64,000 nt of DNA, taken from contig OX291550.1 of the NCBI GenBank assembly GCA_946406115.1, positions 23,474,722-23,538,721 of the forward strand. The letters are read 5' to 3'. Both the position numbers and the translations under genes were made by a program. Every line of letters begins with the position of its first letter. Positions within the stretch are counted from its first letter, which is position 1. Source of the stretch: Apoda limacodes. Its lineage: Eukaryota > Arthropoda > Insecta > Lepidoptera > Limacodidae. Below, in pieces: positions 1 to 10,778 of the stretch. Under the pieces are notes generated by a model. It made no database searches. It saw only the letters and a list, made by a program, of their open reading frames with translations, and was not told where the DNA came from.

Positions 1-75
1 GGAAAGCGAGAACCTTCTCGAAGAACTTCCCGGACTCGTCGAGCAGAACCAAAGGCCTAAAAGCCGACGGATGGT

Positions 76-455
76 CTATGGGACGTCCCTCCTTTCTGAG
101 GAGACAGAGCTTCCCCATTTTCTATCGCCTTGGAAAGCGGCCCACATGGCGATGCACTTGTTGAGCACCGCCCGGAAACTCTCTTTCAGGGGTCCCAATG
201 CTAAGGATAGCACCTTAGCTGGGACACCATCCGGTCCCGGCGCTTTCGTCTTACGCCGGAGCCGGTGGATCACAGCGCCGAACTCCTCATTCGACACTGG
301 ATGCCTTTCCTGCCGCTCGACTGGAGGAGCCATTGGGGGTGTCATTCTTGGGGGCTCGAATGGGCCTGGGTCCGGGAACAACGTGCCCAGCACTCTGTTC
401 AGGAGCCCCCCTTCCATTGTTGATGTGGAAGGTGAGGGTGACTTAAATTTTCCCC
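76..455 (-). pseudogene. LINE reverse transcriptase N-terminal part
   Basis: Encodes the RT entry region, with the conserved TKAPGPDGVPAKVL block (RT motif 1 of non-LTR elements) about 75 codons into this frame. A nearly identical block (TKAPGLDGVPAKVL) occurs at 27.2 kb. Upstream residues are rich in Pro (EPPRMTPPMAPP) as in the second copy. The frame is lost at about 76 just before the 'FRPL' block, and the catalytic FADD box would lie outside the window. Confidence 0.8.
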
Positions 456-1323
456 TCATGTATAGTATATATATATAGTATGGACTATGAAGCGCTCCCA
501 TGACTCCTCCTTTGCCCTGCGGATTTCGGCTCGCAGGGCTTTTTGGGCCTCTCTATACTCCCGACGTAGGTCTCGTTCCTCGTCGGGTGTGGTGTTGGCG
601 TGTCTGCGGCAGCGTGTGTAGGCGCGCCTGGCCCTCATACTGGTAGAGCGCAGGTCAGAGATTTCCTGCGTCCACCAGTACACCTGCCTCCTATGTGGTA
701 GGACGTGCGTCCTCGGCATAGCCGCATCGCAGACTACCCGTAGGTCATCTGCAAAATTCTCGGCCATGCCATCAGCGTCCTCGGCGAGGTGAGCAGGTAT
801 ATCAGTCCAGCCTCTCACCATCGCCGCCTCCTTCGCCACTTCGGGGCGGAGCTTGGTGAGTGCCCACCTTGGGAAGGCACCCTCCGTGGGGCCCCTGCTA
901 TATTGGGCCCCGTTGAACGCCGGGGAGACCTCATACCGGACGTATAGATGGTCCGATAGTGTCTCCACATTCTTTTCCACCCGCCAGTCGTTGATACGGC
1001 TGGCGAGGGCAGGGGTGGCAAAGATCACATCGACTATTGACGTGCCTTGCCACCGGACGCACGTAGGGGCGGACCCTCGGTTGATGATCTGCAATCCTAG
1101 GCTTAATGCCCATGACATGACATGGGCCCGCTGAGACATTTGCCGCCATAATTGCCGCGGAGCCGTTCCTTGAAGCCAACCAGTTGGCTGCCGACGGAAC
1201 GAAATACAGCTCCGCCACCATCGCCACGTCCACTTTCCACTCCGCGACGGTTTGGCACAGAAGATCCTGGGCCGCCGCGGAGTGGTTCACATTACATTGC
1301 AGGAGCTTGAACGGACCAGACAT
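456..1323 (-). pseudogene. LINE ORF2 start: APE-type endonuclease, internally deleted
   Basis: ORF2 starts at the Met at 1323. The first 65 codons contain the N-terminal endonuclease strand (LQCNVNHSAAAQDLL) and the AEL-Y catalytic glutamate region. Sequence then jumps to the last third of the domain, read in another frame from 1139: VDVIFATPALASRI and the terminal SDHLYV motif that carries the catalytic His. The central GDFNA part is gone, so the domain cannot nick DNA. A run of TA repeats near 465-480 interrupts the link to the reverse transcriptase. The lesions are a deletion plus frameshift, typical of an old insertion. Confidence 0.8.
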
Positions 1324-1896
1324 TAATGTTGTTCCATTTCAAGCTCCTGCGGAGCTCCACCTGCCGCTTTCCCGCCAGTGGCGATATCCATAGGAGCCGA
1401 CACTCGGGAAGCGCCCGCCCCTTGTGGTCCTGTGTGTATTTGTCCTATTCTGAGTGTCGCTGCGAGACAACCGGCCTACTTAGCCAGGGCGACTCCCAGT
1501 TCGTCAACCGTAACCGAGTCGTCGAGATTTGTGACTGGGATTTCTGCCGATTTCGATGAGCGACTGATTTTCGCCGCATCCCCTAGGGGCCGTCCTTACT
1601 TTCTCCGCCAGTGTGTCAGCCTGAGCTGCTGTTGTTTCCTTGGGGAGCTCGATCAATCGGGCCCCCGTGGTGGTGGTCCGGAACTTTACTGGACCAATCC
1701 CTAGCTCTGTCAGGCTGACACTTTGTTTGGCCTTAGTGATGACATTGGCCTATGTCATGCCTTTGGCCACTGCCTCTGGACTTAACGCTATTACGACTGC
1801 TTGGGTCTTGGGCGTCTTGGGCACCCGGGGTTGGTTTTTCTTCGCAGGTTTTGCTGCAGCCGCCTCCTGGGGGTTTTCCCTCTCTGAGAAGACCCG

Positions 1897-2364
1897 TTAT
1901 ATCGCTGAGACCTCGGCCTGAAGCGCGCCAAGCTGGCCCCGCAATCTCTTGTTGTCGGCTTGGAGCCGACGTACTTCGTCAGAAGTTGTCCTTATTGCCA
2001 ACTTCTTGGCAACCTCCAGGATAGACGCCATCGACTCCTTGATAATTTTCACGTACGTCCCTTTTAGGTTCCCTGGCCTTTTCGCTACTTCGGTTAGGGC
2101 CTCTGCGCTTCCCTCAGCTGATTCGATCAGCGCCTCACATGTAGGCTCAGGGGAGAATTTCCCGGGAACCTTTACGCGTCTTGGTATTGTAGGCGATGAA
2201 CACCGCGCTTGGTCCTCAGTCGCTGTTGAGTCCGAATCAGAATCAGACACAAGCTCCACCATCTCTTGACGCGCCCTCGACAGTCCAGAGTAGTGGCCAC
2301 CTTTGACCCTGCCACTCCTGGATTTCAGGAATTTCGTGGCTGGGGACTCAGCCTCCTCCTGTTC
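1897..2364 (-). pseudogene. LINE ORF1 (Gag-like), N-terminal and coiled-coil part
   Basis: Encodes a charged, Ser/Asp-rich stretch (SDSDSDSTATED) followed by an amphipathic segment with heptad-like spacing (EVRRLQADNKRLRGQLGALQ), the presumed multimerisation coil of ORF1. The frame stays open upstream of the Met at 2262, back to a stop at 2365-2367, and matches the N-terminal GGHYSGLSRAR motif seen in the copy at 21.7 kb. Downstream (about 1400-1896) the homologous Ala/Glu-rich region can be followed only in shifted frames. The CCHC knuckles present in the 21 kb copy are absent here. A broken ORF1 binds RNA in intact relatives; this one is dead. Confidence 0.8.
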
Positions 2365-2565
2365 TTACCCATCGCCGGAAAGGGGTTCCTCCGTGGGAAT
2401 AGGCGCGCCAGGTCTTTTCCTGTTTTTTTTTGTGCTTATACTCCTTTTCTTGCGATTCTACGCCTGAAGGATCCATGTCCGAGTGCTCAGTTATCGACCA
2501 GTTTTGGGCCCTGGCCAAAATTGAAGCTGTCGGCGAGAACACAGTGCCAAAAATAGATTTCTAGC

Positions 2566-3280
2566 TTAAGTTACCGCCGACAAACGGCAATTTTTTCAAA
2601 GTTTTTCTTCAAAGATGTAAATCTGAGTTTGGACTACTAGACAGAGAGATAGGTGACCCTAGACTAATGCAAAGGATGAGCTTCAGCTCACGCTATCTCA
2701 CTGCAAGATAAATCAGCAAATATATTGGCTCTGAATCCGGAAAGATTCAAAACTCCAGTTGCAACAATCGGTTTTCCGCTTAAACAAATATTAATAAAAA
2801 ATCTACGGTATGGGAGTATGGAGAAAGAGATGAAACTAATGGGTTGGGATTTTCAGGGAAGGACAGAAGGTCAGAAAAGTGAATAGGAATGGTGTAGTGA
2901 ATTTTTTAAATATGAATTTTTAAAGAAATTTTGGGAAATTTAGGGTTTTTGGCCAAGTAAAAATAGAAATAAAAAATCAGCAGTGTCCAGACGGGACACA
3001 AAAGAAAGAAGTTTTTTTACTTGGTACGCCTGAAAAAGAATTTTGAGTTTAAAGTGAATAGGTACAAAGATATGGATCTTTGAAATTTGAAATTATTGCT
3101 ATTTTATTTAGTCAGTAGCGCTAAAAAATTTAAACTTAAAAAATTTAAAAATCAATGTTCCTGAAGGGCTACAGAGATGAAAAATATATGGAAAGATGGG
3201 GCAAAAATCTAGTAACTTTTGGTATTTGAAAGAACGAAAAAGTGAGGACGTCCACCAGTGTAATATGAAATTTTCAACCT
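2566..3280. other. AT-rich non-coding stretch
   Basis: No reading frame, repeat unit or RNA fold worth naming was seen. The stretch ends at a short AACCTAACCTAACC tract. Confidence 0.6.
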
Positions 3281-3700
3281 CAACCTAACCTAACCTTTTT
3301 TTTTTTTTCATTGGAAATCCTCATGGATACCCATGCCCTGCAATGACAGCGCACGGGTTATGCCGGACTCCTACCGACTTAAACCAACGGTGTTCCTTCT
3401 CGCGCCTTTACGGCGGAGCCACGGGAACTCAAGAATGCATCCGCGTTACCTGTGCTCTATTGGCAGCACCGCAGGGTTGTATACCAAACCGGGAACACAT
3501 GGCTCGGCATCTCCCCTCTCTGACCCCATCCCTTTTTTGGGTGAGCAGAGGGCTTCCTCGTGCCCTCTGCGCGGGGCCCTCAACTAGGGTGGCAGGTGAC
3601 GCGTCTGCGCCATCCGCCGACGCCTAGTCCGCGGTCGCCGCATTCGGTTCGCAGCGGGATCCCTCTCCCTGGCGAATCTTTACTGCTCCAATTGAGCTAG
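3281..3700 (-). mobile_element. 3' end of a minus-strand LINE with poly(A) on CCTAA repeats
   Basis: Read on the minus strand, this GC-rich segment ends in about 13 A residues followed directly by GGTTAGGTTAGG. The same junction type occurs at 21.8 and 25.5 kb, and fits a retrotransposon that inserts into TTAGG telomere-type repeats. No coding motif is visible, so it is read as 3' untranslated sequence. On its 5' side it abuts the inverted terminal sequence of the Polinton at about 3.70 kb. Confidence 0.65.
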
Positions 3701-3840
3701 AATGCCCAATAAACATTTTGGAATTGATTACGTAAAGTTTTCAATTTGGGTGAATGTAAATAGATTAACGTATTTGATACCGACCAACCTTCTTCTAGCT
3801 CTATGCACAAGGTATTTTGGAGAGCATCATTCCGTTTTAC
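3695..3840 (+). repeat. Left inverted terminal sequence of the Polinton
   Basis: The block beginning AATGCCCAATAAACATTTTG at 3701 and running to about 3760 reappears inverted at 20178-20240. The next block (3766-3840, containing CTTCTAGCTCTATGCACAAG) is an inverted copy of one subunit of the satellite at 19.55-20.14 kb. This pairing gives the best estimate of the element's outer ends. A target-site duplication could not be resolved because LINE sequence lies outside both ends. Confidence 0.6.
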
Positions 3841-4079
3841 GAGAGAAGAAGGCATAAACTTACAAATATATACAAACCGTTCTGTTCTGTTCTAGTAGAA
3901 AAATGTTTTACCCTATAACAACTGTCGGGCAATAAATATTTCATTAATAAATAAAAAAATGTTACCTTTCTTTTATCTTTCGGTAGTCTTGTGTGTCAAT
4001 GTCTCTCAAATTAATATAAATATGGAGTCATATCGATTAGAGATTTCATTGCATTATTAACTTCTTTCACCAAGACATC

Positions 4080-4607
4080 ATGAAATTTGTAAAGCAGCCA
4101 CTAAAGCTACATTTAGAAAAAATATGTTCTGAATCTGATCTAGGCATATCACGTCACGGTAAACTATTACCTAATTCGATTTAAGAAGTACAATTAATGA
4201 AATATAACGATAATAGTGACGTTATAAGCCCTCATCGTGCAAAACCTGATTCAGTAATTATTTTTGACGATGTTGCTTGTGAAAATCAAAATAACATTCG
4301 TGATTATTTCTCAATGGGGCGACATAAGCGTATAGACTGCTTTTATTTGAATCAAACATATAGTAAAGTACCTAAAGAATTAATTAGAGATAATGCAAAT
4401 CTTATAATTTTGTTTAAACAAGATGACATTAATTTACGACATGTTTATGATGAACATGTCAGTACAGATATGAATTGGAATCAATTTCGTGATATGTGTT
4501 CGGAAATTTGGAAAACTTCGTATGATTTCATAGTAATCAATAAAGACTGTGAAAAAAATAAAGGTTGCTATAGAAAAAAGTTTGATACTTTTGTCATTCT
4601 TGATTAA
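4080..4607 (+). pseudogene. Polinton genome-packaging ATPase (FtsK/HerA, A32-like), P-loop lost
   Basis: The packaging ATPase pumps DNA into capsids in this virus/transposon lineage. The first 34 codons (4080-4181) give a family-like start ending HGKLLPNSI. An in-frame TAA follows at 4182, and the same frame resumes with the Walker B strand SVIIFDDVACENQ, the FSMGRHK loop and the DCFYLNQTY sensor strand, ending near VIND-type tail residues. In intact relatives about 50 residues with the Walker A loop lie between these two blocks; here they are missing. The gene is therefore deleted as well as stopped. It is first in the rightward gene cluster. Confidence 0.85.
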
Positions 4608-4681
4608 AACTCTTATAAACGACAAAAACTCTGATATGTGTTTAGTGTTGTCTATAACATTGGTAAAGCTTATTGTGAAAA

Positions 4682-5696
4682 ATGGATTCGCAAGTAAATA
4701 TCAAAAAAGAGATAATTAAATCAGCAAGCGTTGTTAAGAAAAAAGTTAGGCAGTTGCGTAATATTCAAACTGAAAATGATAAAGTCCTTAAATCTGTGTT
4801 CAAACCTTTAACGGATCCACTACATAAAATGGTATCAAGAAATGCAACACAAAATATCAAACCTAATTACAATGAAGACGTAATCCCAAGGAAAAAAGCG
4901 AAATATATGAAAACTGAATTTGATTTTGATCTTCAGGGTGAAAGTGAATATGAAATAGATTCCGATGAACAGTGTGAAAAAGTTGATAAAACTTTAAGAA
5001 CTTTGATGATTATGAAGACGATATCTATGAAGATGATTCGGAAAGTATGAGCGATACAAATAATAAAGAAACCAACATTTCAAGTGACACTTCATTCAAA
5101 ACAATTGAATCTATTTCAAGTCCACAACATAATTGTTCACCACCTTCAGAAGGAACTGTAAAAGTATTGGAAGATATTCCATTTGGTGTTAGAAATGAAC
5201 GTGGTAAACTGATGATAGGTAATTCTCGAATTGTCCAAACAGAAAATACAATTTTAGTTTCTGGAAAGCCTTACAAAAAACTGAAGGTCTAATGGAATTA
5301 TTATTTAAAAGAATACCAGATTTAAAAACAATCACTAATAGTGACTTAAACAGTTACAAACAGATTTTAACTATTACAAATGCACATAGGCGTGACTTCA
5401 ACCCTAAAAAACCAATTAAAAGTAATAAAGGAAGCAAGTACTTAAATATTATCAAACCACTTTTCAAGTTATCTAAGCAATGTACAAGCACCGAAAGTCT
5501 TACTCAAGGGTCTGGGTTACCAATTATAAAAAAATATAATAAAAATGTTGATTATATGTATTGGGATGACCCTAATGAGTTAGTTGAAAGACTAAAACTT
5601 TTAATATCTTCTCGTGATGCAGGAAACAGTGGATTAGACAATGAAATAATATCTATCGTAGAGGAGTTGCAAGAAGCTGGTATTATTAACAAATAA
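4682..5696 (+). pseudogene. Conserved Maverick protein (DUF8207-like), two frameshifts
   Basis: Read across three frames this is one protein of about 335 residues. A basic N-terminal part with KKxR runs (4682-4990) leads into an acidic Asp/Glu linker near 5000-5035, a middle part (IPFGVRNERGKLMIG, 5175-5220), then a C-terminal domain with YMYWDDPNELVERL and EIISIVEELQEAGII. The frame changes fall at A-rich runs near 4990 and 5274-5282. Proteins of this form are frequent in insect Mavericks and are, as I recall, classed as DUF8207; their role is unknown. It sits between the ATPase and integrase, with overlapping or tightly spaced starts and stops. Confidence 0.65.
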
Positions 5697-5812
5697 AATA
5701 TGAAAAATAACGTATTACATGCATTTTTAACGATTAATTCAAATATAATACAGAGAACTTCATATTAACATTCAGTTGTAATCAAACCATTTAGGGATAC
5801 ATTTATTAAACA

Positions 5813-6137
5813 ATGAACGTTGACAAGTTTGGTCATCACGTGCATAAAAGATTGCGTTTGTCAGAGGTTTTCGATATTACTGACAAAGTATTTCTTAAGT
5901 CTATTAATGGAGATTTAGACTTAATATCAGCAAGTATAAAAGGACTCAAAACCTGACGAAGCCGTCAATAAGCAGTATGTAGATAATGTACTAAAAGAAT
6001 ATTGTGGAAAACAATCTTTCCTGGTCGAAATAAATGCTATAAAAAGCCTGATTCAAACTTTAAAAAATCAGTTGCTAGATATTAAATCAGAATTAAAAAA
6101 GGTTGTATCACAGAAAACCGCATCTAAACAATTATGA
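5813..6137 (+). pseudogene. Small coiled-coil Polinton protein, frameshifted
   Basis: Starts at ATG 5813 and reads 46 codons, then a +1 shift after an AAA run near 5948-5951 continues it with DEAVNKQYVD and a leucine/isoleucine heptad pattern (INAIKSLIQTLKNQLLDIK) to TGA at 6135. The AVNKxYVD motif followed by a coil resembles trimeric fibre-like proteins seen in viruses and Polintons, so a virion or fibre role is possible but not shown. Its stop overlaps the next ATG (ATGA at 6134-6137), suggesting translational coupling or compact packing. Confidence 0.55.
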
Positions 6138-7061
6138 ACAGAGAAGACATAGTTGGTGAACTTCACAAACCAGCTAGAAAACACTTCATTCGTAGGGCGG
6201 TAATATTAAAAGGGATTGATGATTTATGGCAAGCTGATTTAATTGACATGCAGAAAATGGAAAAAGTGAACAAAGGTTTTAAATATATTTTAGTTGTTAT
6301 AGACTGCTTTTCAAAATTCGCGTGGGGAGTTCCTCTGAAAACGAAAACAAAACGTGACGTAGGAAACGCTTTTCAAAAAAATTTTGGATTCTGGTCGAAT
6401 TCCTATTAACCGTCAGACAGATATGGGAAAAGAATTTTACAATGAAGTGTTTAAGAAAATAATAACAACTTTTAATATAAATCACTATTCTACATATTCT
6501 GTGAAAAATGCGTCAATTGTTGAAAGATTTATAAGAACACTGAAATCAAAATTATATAAATATTTTACTTTAATTGGAAATAACAAATGGATCGGATCAC
6601 CTTTGAACGATGCTTTGTCATCATATAATGACACTGTCCATCGAACCATAAAATTTAAACCAATAAATGTAACATGTGATAACCAAACCGTCGTTATGAA
6701 TAACATAAAGAGGAATGAAACACCTCAGTACTTAAGAAAATCAAAATTAAAAGTAGGTGACTGTGTTCGGATTAGCAAATATAAAGAAAATTTCAAAAAG
6801 CGGTATACACCTAACTGGTCTTCTGAACTATTTACCATAACAAAAGTTAATAATACTTACCCAGTAACTTATCACATTCATGATCAAAGAAATCAAATAA
6901 TACTCGGATCCTTTTACGAACAAGAGTTGCAAAAAACTAAACATCCAAACATTTATTTAATTGAAAGAGTGATAAGAAAGAAAAGAAATAAGTTATTTGT
7001 AAAATGGTTAGGACTCAATGAAAAGGAAAATAGTTGGATTAACAAAATGTCTATTGTATAG
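6134..7061 (+). pseudogene. Polinton integrase (RVE family) with C-terminal chromodomain
   Basis: The integrase joins the transposon ends to target DNA. Three acidic catalytic residues are visible: Asp in LWQADLIDM (about 6235), Asp in RQTDMGKEFYN (about 6420) and Glu in SIVERFIRTLKS (about 6525). An SH3-like basic region follows (LKVGDCVRISKY), then a chromodomain (about 6955-7055, LIERVIRKKRN...FVKWLGL). A one-base excess in the A7 run at 6375-6381 shifts the frame between the first and second Asp; otherwise the domain order is complete. Chromodomains of such integrases are thought to guide insertion to particular chromatin. Confidence 0.88.
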
Positions 7062-7132
7062 TGTTTACTTTTAACTTATAAATACTTTATAATTGTAAGC
7101 TATTCAACCATGTATTCATTTTAAATTCAGTG

Positions 7133-7838
7133 ATGAACGGTGGAGGACTTGTTAATAATATAGTATACAATTTACCATTTGAACTTCATTTACCAGGATA
7201 TAATTATTGTTGTCCTGGTACAAGACTACAAGAAAGATTGGCTCGAGGTGACAAAGGGATAAACGAATTAGACGAGGCTTGTAAGCGTCACGATATAGCA
7301 TATTCCGAAGATCGTAATGGCTGACTTTGCGCTTCTGAATACGGCAAAACAAAGAATGAAGTCAAAAAATACTAGAACCGGAGAAAAATTAGCGTCTTGG
7401 CTCGTAAGCAAAGTTATGAAAACTAAATTAAAAAATGGTGCTGGAGTTAAATCTTTTAAGTCAGTCGTGTCTAAAATCCGTAATTATATGAAAAACCGCA
7501 AGCCAAAAGATAACAATACTGCTATAAAGATAGCCTACTTGACTGCAAAAAAATTATTTAAAAATAAAAATGTTTGCTTACCCCGTCTTATACCAATACC
7601 AAAAACTGGAGGGATTCTACCACTTATACCAATTTTTGCTGGCTTATCTGCATTAGGGTCTTTAGCTGGAGGAGCTGCAGGTATTGCTAAAGCAGTGAAT
7701 AGCTATAAATCAGCAAAGCAAAACCTTGAAGAGTCACAGCGTCATAACAAAATGATGGAATCTATTGCGTTAGGAAAAGGTCTCTACATCAAACCTTATA
7801 AAGGTAACGGATTATGTTTAAAATCAGCAAAAAACTAA
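7133..7838 (+). pseudogene. PLA2-domain minor capsid protein of the Polinton, frameshifted
   Basis: The N-terminal 60 residues form a parvovirus-VP1-like phospholipase A2 domain: calcium loop NYCCPGTRLQ and the catalytic His-Asp pair CKRHDIAYSE. The frame then shifts at about 7317-7322 into a basic region and a glycine/alanine-rich hydrophobic segment (PLIPIFAGLSALGSLAGGAA, about 7617-7680), ending GLYIKPYKGNGL. Such proteins breach membranes during entry in related particles. The usual CGPGT loop reads CCPGT here, a change of a calcium-binding glycine. The start chosen is ATG 7133. The 3' end overlaps the protease ATG by 25 bases. Confidence 0.75.
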
Positions 7839-8206
7839 CTAGATGGCTACCTAGACGTGCTTTAACGAATGTAGATATTTTAAAGCACACTAATGATATA
7901 CCGTATTTTCGAGGAGTATTCATGAAAGATGCTTTACCAAAAAAACCTAAAGATATTGAGTGTGCGATTGTCAATTTGGATAACTCTAAGAATCCTGGAA
8001 CGCACTGGGTAGCCTATATAAAAATTAACAACTACTGTGAGTACTTCAATAGTTTTGGAAATCTAAGACCACCCCAAGAGTTACTGTCCTATTTAAATTT
8101 GTCTAATGTTTATTACAATTACAATGTATATCAGAACTTTAATACTGTTAATTGTGGTCACTTGTGTATAAAATATTTGAACAATTTTTGGCATTCAAAA
8201 GAATAA
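7814..8206 (+). CDS. Adenovirus-type maturation cysteine protease
   Basis: A 130-residue ORF of full family length, the only core gene without an internal stop or shift. It cleaves capsid precursors in Polintons and adenoviruses. Visible catalytic residues are His64 in GTHWVAY, Gln107 in VYQNF (oxyanion hole) and Cys114 in NCGHLC. The residue that is normally acidic in the YFDSFG motif is Asn79 (EYFNSFG), which may weaken or abolish activity. It overlaps the end of the PLA2 gene and precedes the penton gene by about 35 bases, as expected for one expression unit. Confidence 0.85.
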   Translation: MFKISKKLTRWLPRRALTNVDILKHTNDIPYFRGVFMKDALPKKPKDIECAIVNLDNSKNPGTHWVAYIKINNYCEYFNSFGNLRPPQELLSYLNLSNVYYNYNVYQNFNTVNCGHLCIKYLNNFWHSKE

Positions 8207-8241
8207 ATTAAGATAATTCAATAAAATAAACCATTTTAATC

Positions 8242-8913
8242 ATGTCTTTCACGCTGTCAATATCTGGATTCACATCAAGCTTAAATACTTGTTATTCTCC
8301 TGCTCTACAGTAAGACGGAGATTACGAATGTGGTCTTTTATACTTTTCTACTTTTAACTCTATTCCAAATGTTGAAAGTAAAAATAATAAATTTCATTAT
8401 GGTGATAATGAAGTGATTGAAATTCCAGAAGGATCTTATGAACTACAGGACATTTGTGACTATATAAAGAAAAACATTAGAAGCAGCACTTTTAGTTTAA
8501 CTTGTAACAATAATACTTTACGTACTGTAATTTGTTGCTCTAGAGACATTCATTTTGAAAAAGAAAATTCTATTGGGAGTATTCTCGGATACAATAAAAA
8601 AACATTACAAAAGAATAAATTTCATGAATCACAGATCCCAGTCAGTATTCTTTCTACCACTGTTGTCCGAGTTGAATGTGATATTGTCTGTGGATCCTTC
8701 ATTAATGGAATTCCAAGCCACATAATCCATGAATTTGCACCTAATGTTCCGCCTGGATATAGAATTATTGAGGTACCAAAGAATATAATATATTTTCCGA
8801 TTAATCAAAAGACTATCAGTAGTGTAAATATAAAAATTTTAGATTCACAGAACAAGTTAGTTAATTTTCGGGGAGAAGAGGTACTACTGTACCTACATCT
8901 GAAGAAAAAATGA
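8242..8913 (+). pseudogene. Minor capsid (penton) protein, single in-frame stop
   Basis: The N-terminus MSFTLSISGFTS is followed after 23 codons by TAA at 8311-8313. The same frame then continues for 200 codons (GLLYFSTFNSIPN, DICDYIKKNIRSS, NIIYFPINQ, LLYLHLKKK). Layout and position between protease and major capsid genes match the single jelly-roll penton of Polintons, which caps the capsid vertices. Only this stop separates it from an open frame. Start: ATG 8242, in frame with the remainder. Confidence 0.75.
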
Positions 8914-9075
8914 TAGACTTTCACCAAATTAATATAAATTCTTTTCACGACCAAAGAAGCTCAGAAAGATACAGGTAATTCGCAAAAGAGCACCTGTGTC
9001 ACTAACATCTACTAACTTAAAAAAAAAATTAAGTGTTGAAAATAAAGACTTTTTAAAATTAATTGGATTACTAAA

Positions 9076-10288
9076 ATGAGTGTATTAAACGTAGCGCAAC
9101 CTATTGTATTTGATAATACTATAGAAAGCATGGAAATTCATTCGTATAAGCCATATATCACTACTTTTAATAAAAATGATGAAATAAGAATACCTATCAA
9201 CCAACAAGACTTGTACGTATTGCCATCAGCGAGTATAATATACCTAGAAGGAACGGTCATCGTTAAAAAAGGAGATCTAAAAGATGTTGCAACTAGCGTT
9301 AATTTTACTAACAACCCCATTTTTTTTCTGTTTCAAGATGTTCGCTATGAACTTAACGGAGTTGAAATAGATAGAATTAAAAATGCTGGTATAACAACAA
9401 CTATAAAATCATTTTTGTCTATGAATGAAAATGAATCAAAAATTTCGAAAGCATGGGGTTGGGATATAGATGGAACAAAAAATACAAGATCAGGGAATTT
9501 TGCAGTATCTATACCACTGAACAAAATGCTTGGATTTGCTGAGGATTATAATAAAATAATAATGAATTGTAGACATGAGCTAATACTTTTACGCAGCAAT
9601 ACTAATCTAAACGCAATAAAACTAAACACTGGAGAAGTAATAGATGATATCATACTTAAAAAAAATTGTTTGGCGTGTTCCACATGTAAAAGTTTCCGAT
9701 CGAGAAAAACTAAATCTATTAAAATATCTAGAAAAAGATCGTTCAATCAACTTGTTATTCCGAAACTGGGACTTGTATGAATATCCCTTATTACCAAAAA
9801 CAACAAAACATACATGGGTAATTAAAACGTCTTCACAAATAGAAAAACCGAGATATACTGTTATTGCATTTTAGACAGACCGAAAAAATAAATCAGAAAA
9901 AGACATGTCACACTTCGATCACTGCAATATAAGAGAAGTTAAAGTATTTTTGAATTCAGTGTATTTTCCCTATGAGGGTCTTAATGTTCGATTTGATGAG
10001 GATAAATTTGCTTTATTATATGAACAATACACTAGATTCCAACAGTCTTACTACGAACGACGTCCTGAACCCTTGCTAAGTTATAAAGAATTTAGAGATA
10101 AAGTACCGTTATACGCTATAGATTGCTCAAGACAGAACGATACACTTAAAACTGGCCCAGTTGATGGTCGTATCGAAATAGAGAGTGATAAAGATATACC
10201 AAATCTAACTTCTGCGTATTGTTTGTTATTAAACGATTGCATATTTGAATACAAACCCTTAAGCGGTATAGTGAAAAAAATATCATGA
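9076..10288 (+). pseudogene. Major capsid protein (double jelly-roll), one frameshift and one stop
   Basis: About 400 residues: MSVLNVAQPIVFDNTIES start, strand-rich first jelly roll (IRIPINQQDLYVLPSASIIYLEG; FLFQDVRYELNGVEID), then a shift in the A8 run at 9658-9665. The second frame continues VWRVPHVKVSDREKL and HTWVIKTSSQ, meets TAG at 9872-9874, and continues in frame through DHCNIREVKVFLNS to DCIFEYKPLSGIV. The motif order is that of Polinton capsid proteins, which build icosahedral shells. The stop overlaps the next ATG by four bases (10285-10288). Confidence 0.85.
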
Positions 10289-10778
10289 ATATTACCGGAC
10301 CTATTTTCGTAGACTTACAAGGCTTTAAGGATTCTCATAATAAATTTATTGTAAAAGAATTTGCCTTGGCTACCTCAGAATACACTCAAGTATTTCTAAT
10401 AAAACCACCATATCCCTTTTCGTATTTGACTAAGGAAGAAAAAAGAAATGTATCTTGGTTAGAAAGTAATCGCGGTATTTATTGGACTGACGGTTACATA
10501 GATTATCAAGAATTTAGAAAACTTATCATACTAATTTTAAAACACCAATATTTGCTTTTGAAGGGTAGAGAAAAAATCCTATGGATTAATGAACTTTGTA
10601 CAGAATGTAATGTTGAAGATGCCCTAATTTTCCTAATTTGTACAGCACCTATTCTAAAGGGCAAAAAAACATATGTTTTAATCATAGAAAATATTGTGCT
10701 CTGGAAAATGTTATTTGTATTAAGAAATGGTGCAATGAAAATGTGGACGTTAAAAATAAAATACTTGAATTAGTTTAA
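10285..10778 (+). pseudogene. Conserved Polinton protein of unknown function, 3' frameshift
   Basis: Starts FVDLQGFKDSHNKFIVKEFALA, then a central FLIKPPYPFSYLTKEEKR and RGIYWTDGYIDY. Near an A7 run at about 10662-10668 the frame shifts; the alternative frame gives a Cys/His-containing tail (CFNHRKYCALENVICIKKW) ending at TAA 10776-10778, which fits better than the lysine-poor tail of the first frame. The D-Q-G start with alternating strands faintly recalls DEDD exonucleases, but I cannot demonstrate the acidic set. Last gene of the rightward cluster; seen after the capsid gene in other insect Polintons. Confidence 0.6.

Larger units (their letters stand above)
1..2565 (-). mobile_element. 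R1-clade non-LTR retrotransposon remnant (cut by window edge)
   Basis: A minus-strand LINE whose 5' end lies near 2.5 kb and whose 3' part runs off the window start. In order it carries a Gag-like ORF1 piece, an APE-type endonuclease piece and the first part of a reverse transcriptase. The same three modules recur at 20.3-21.7, 25.5-27.3 and 29.8-30.5 kb, so this is a multicopy family. Compared with the 480-codon ORF1 at 21.7 kb, the zinc-knuckle end of ORF1 is missing, and the middle of the endonuclease is deleted. GC content is clearly higher than the surrounding AT-rich DNA. Assignment to the R1 clade (TRAS/SART/R1 relatives) rests on ORF1 and endonuclease wording and on the nearby CCTAA repeats; it is an inference. 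Confidence 0.85.
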
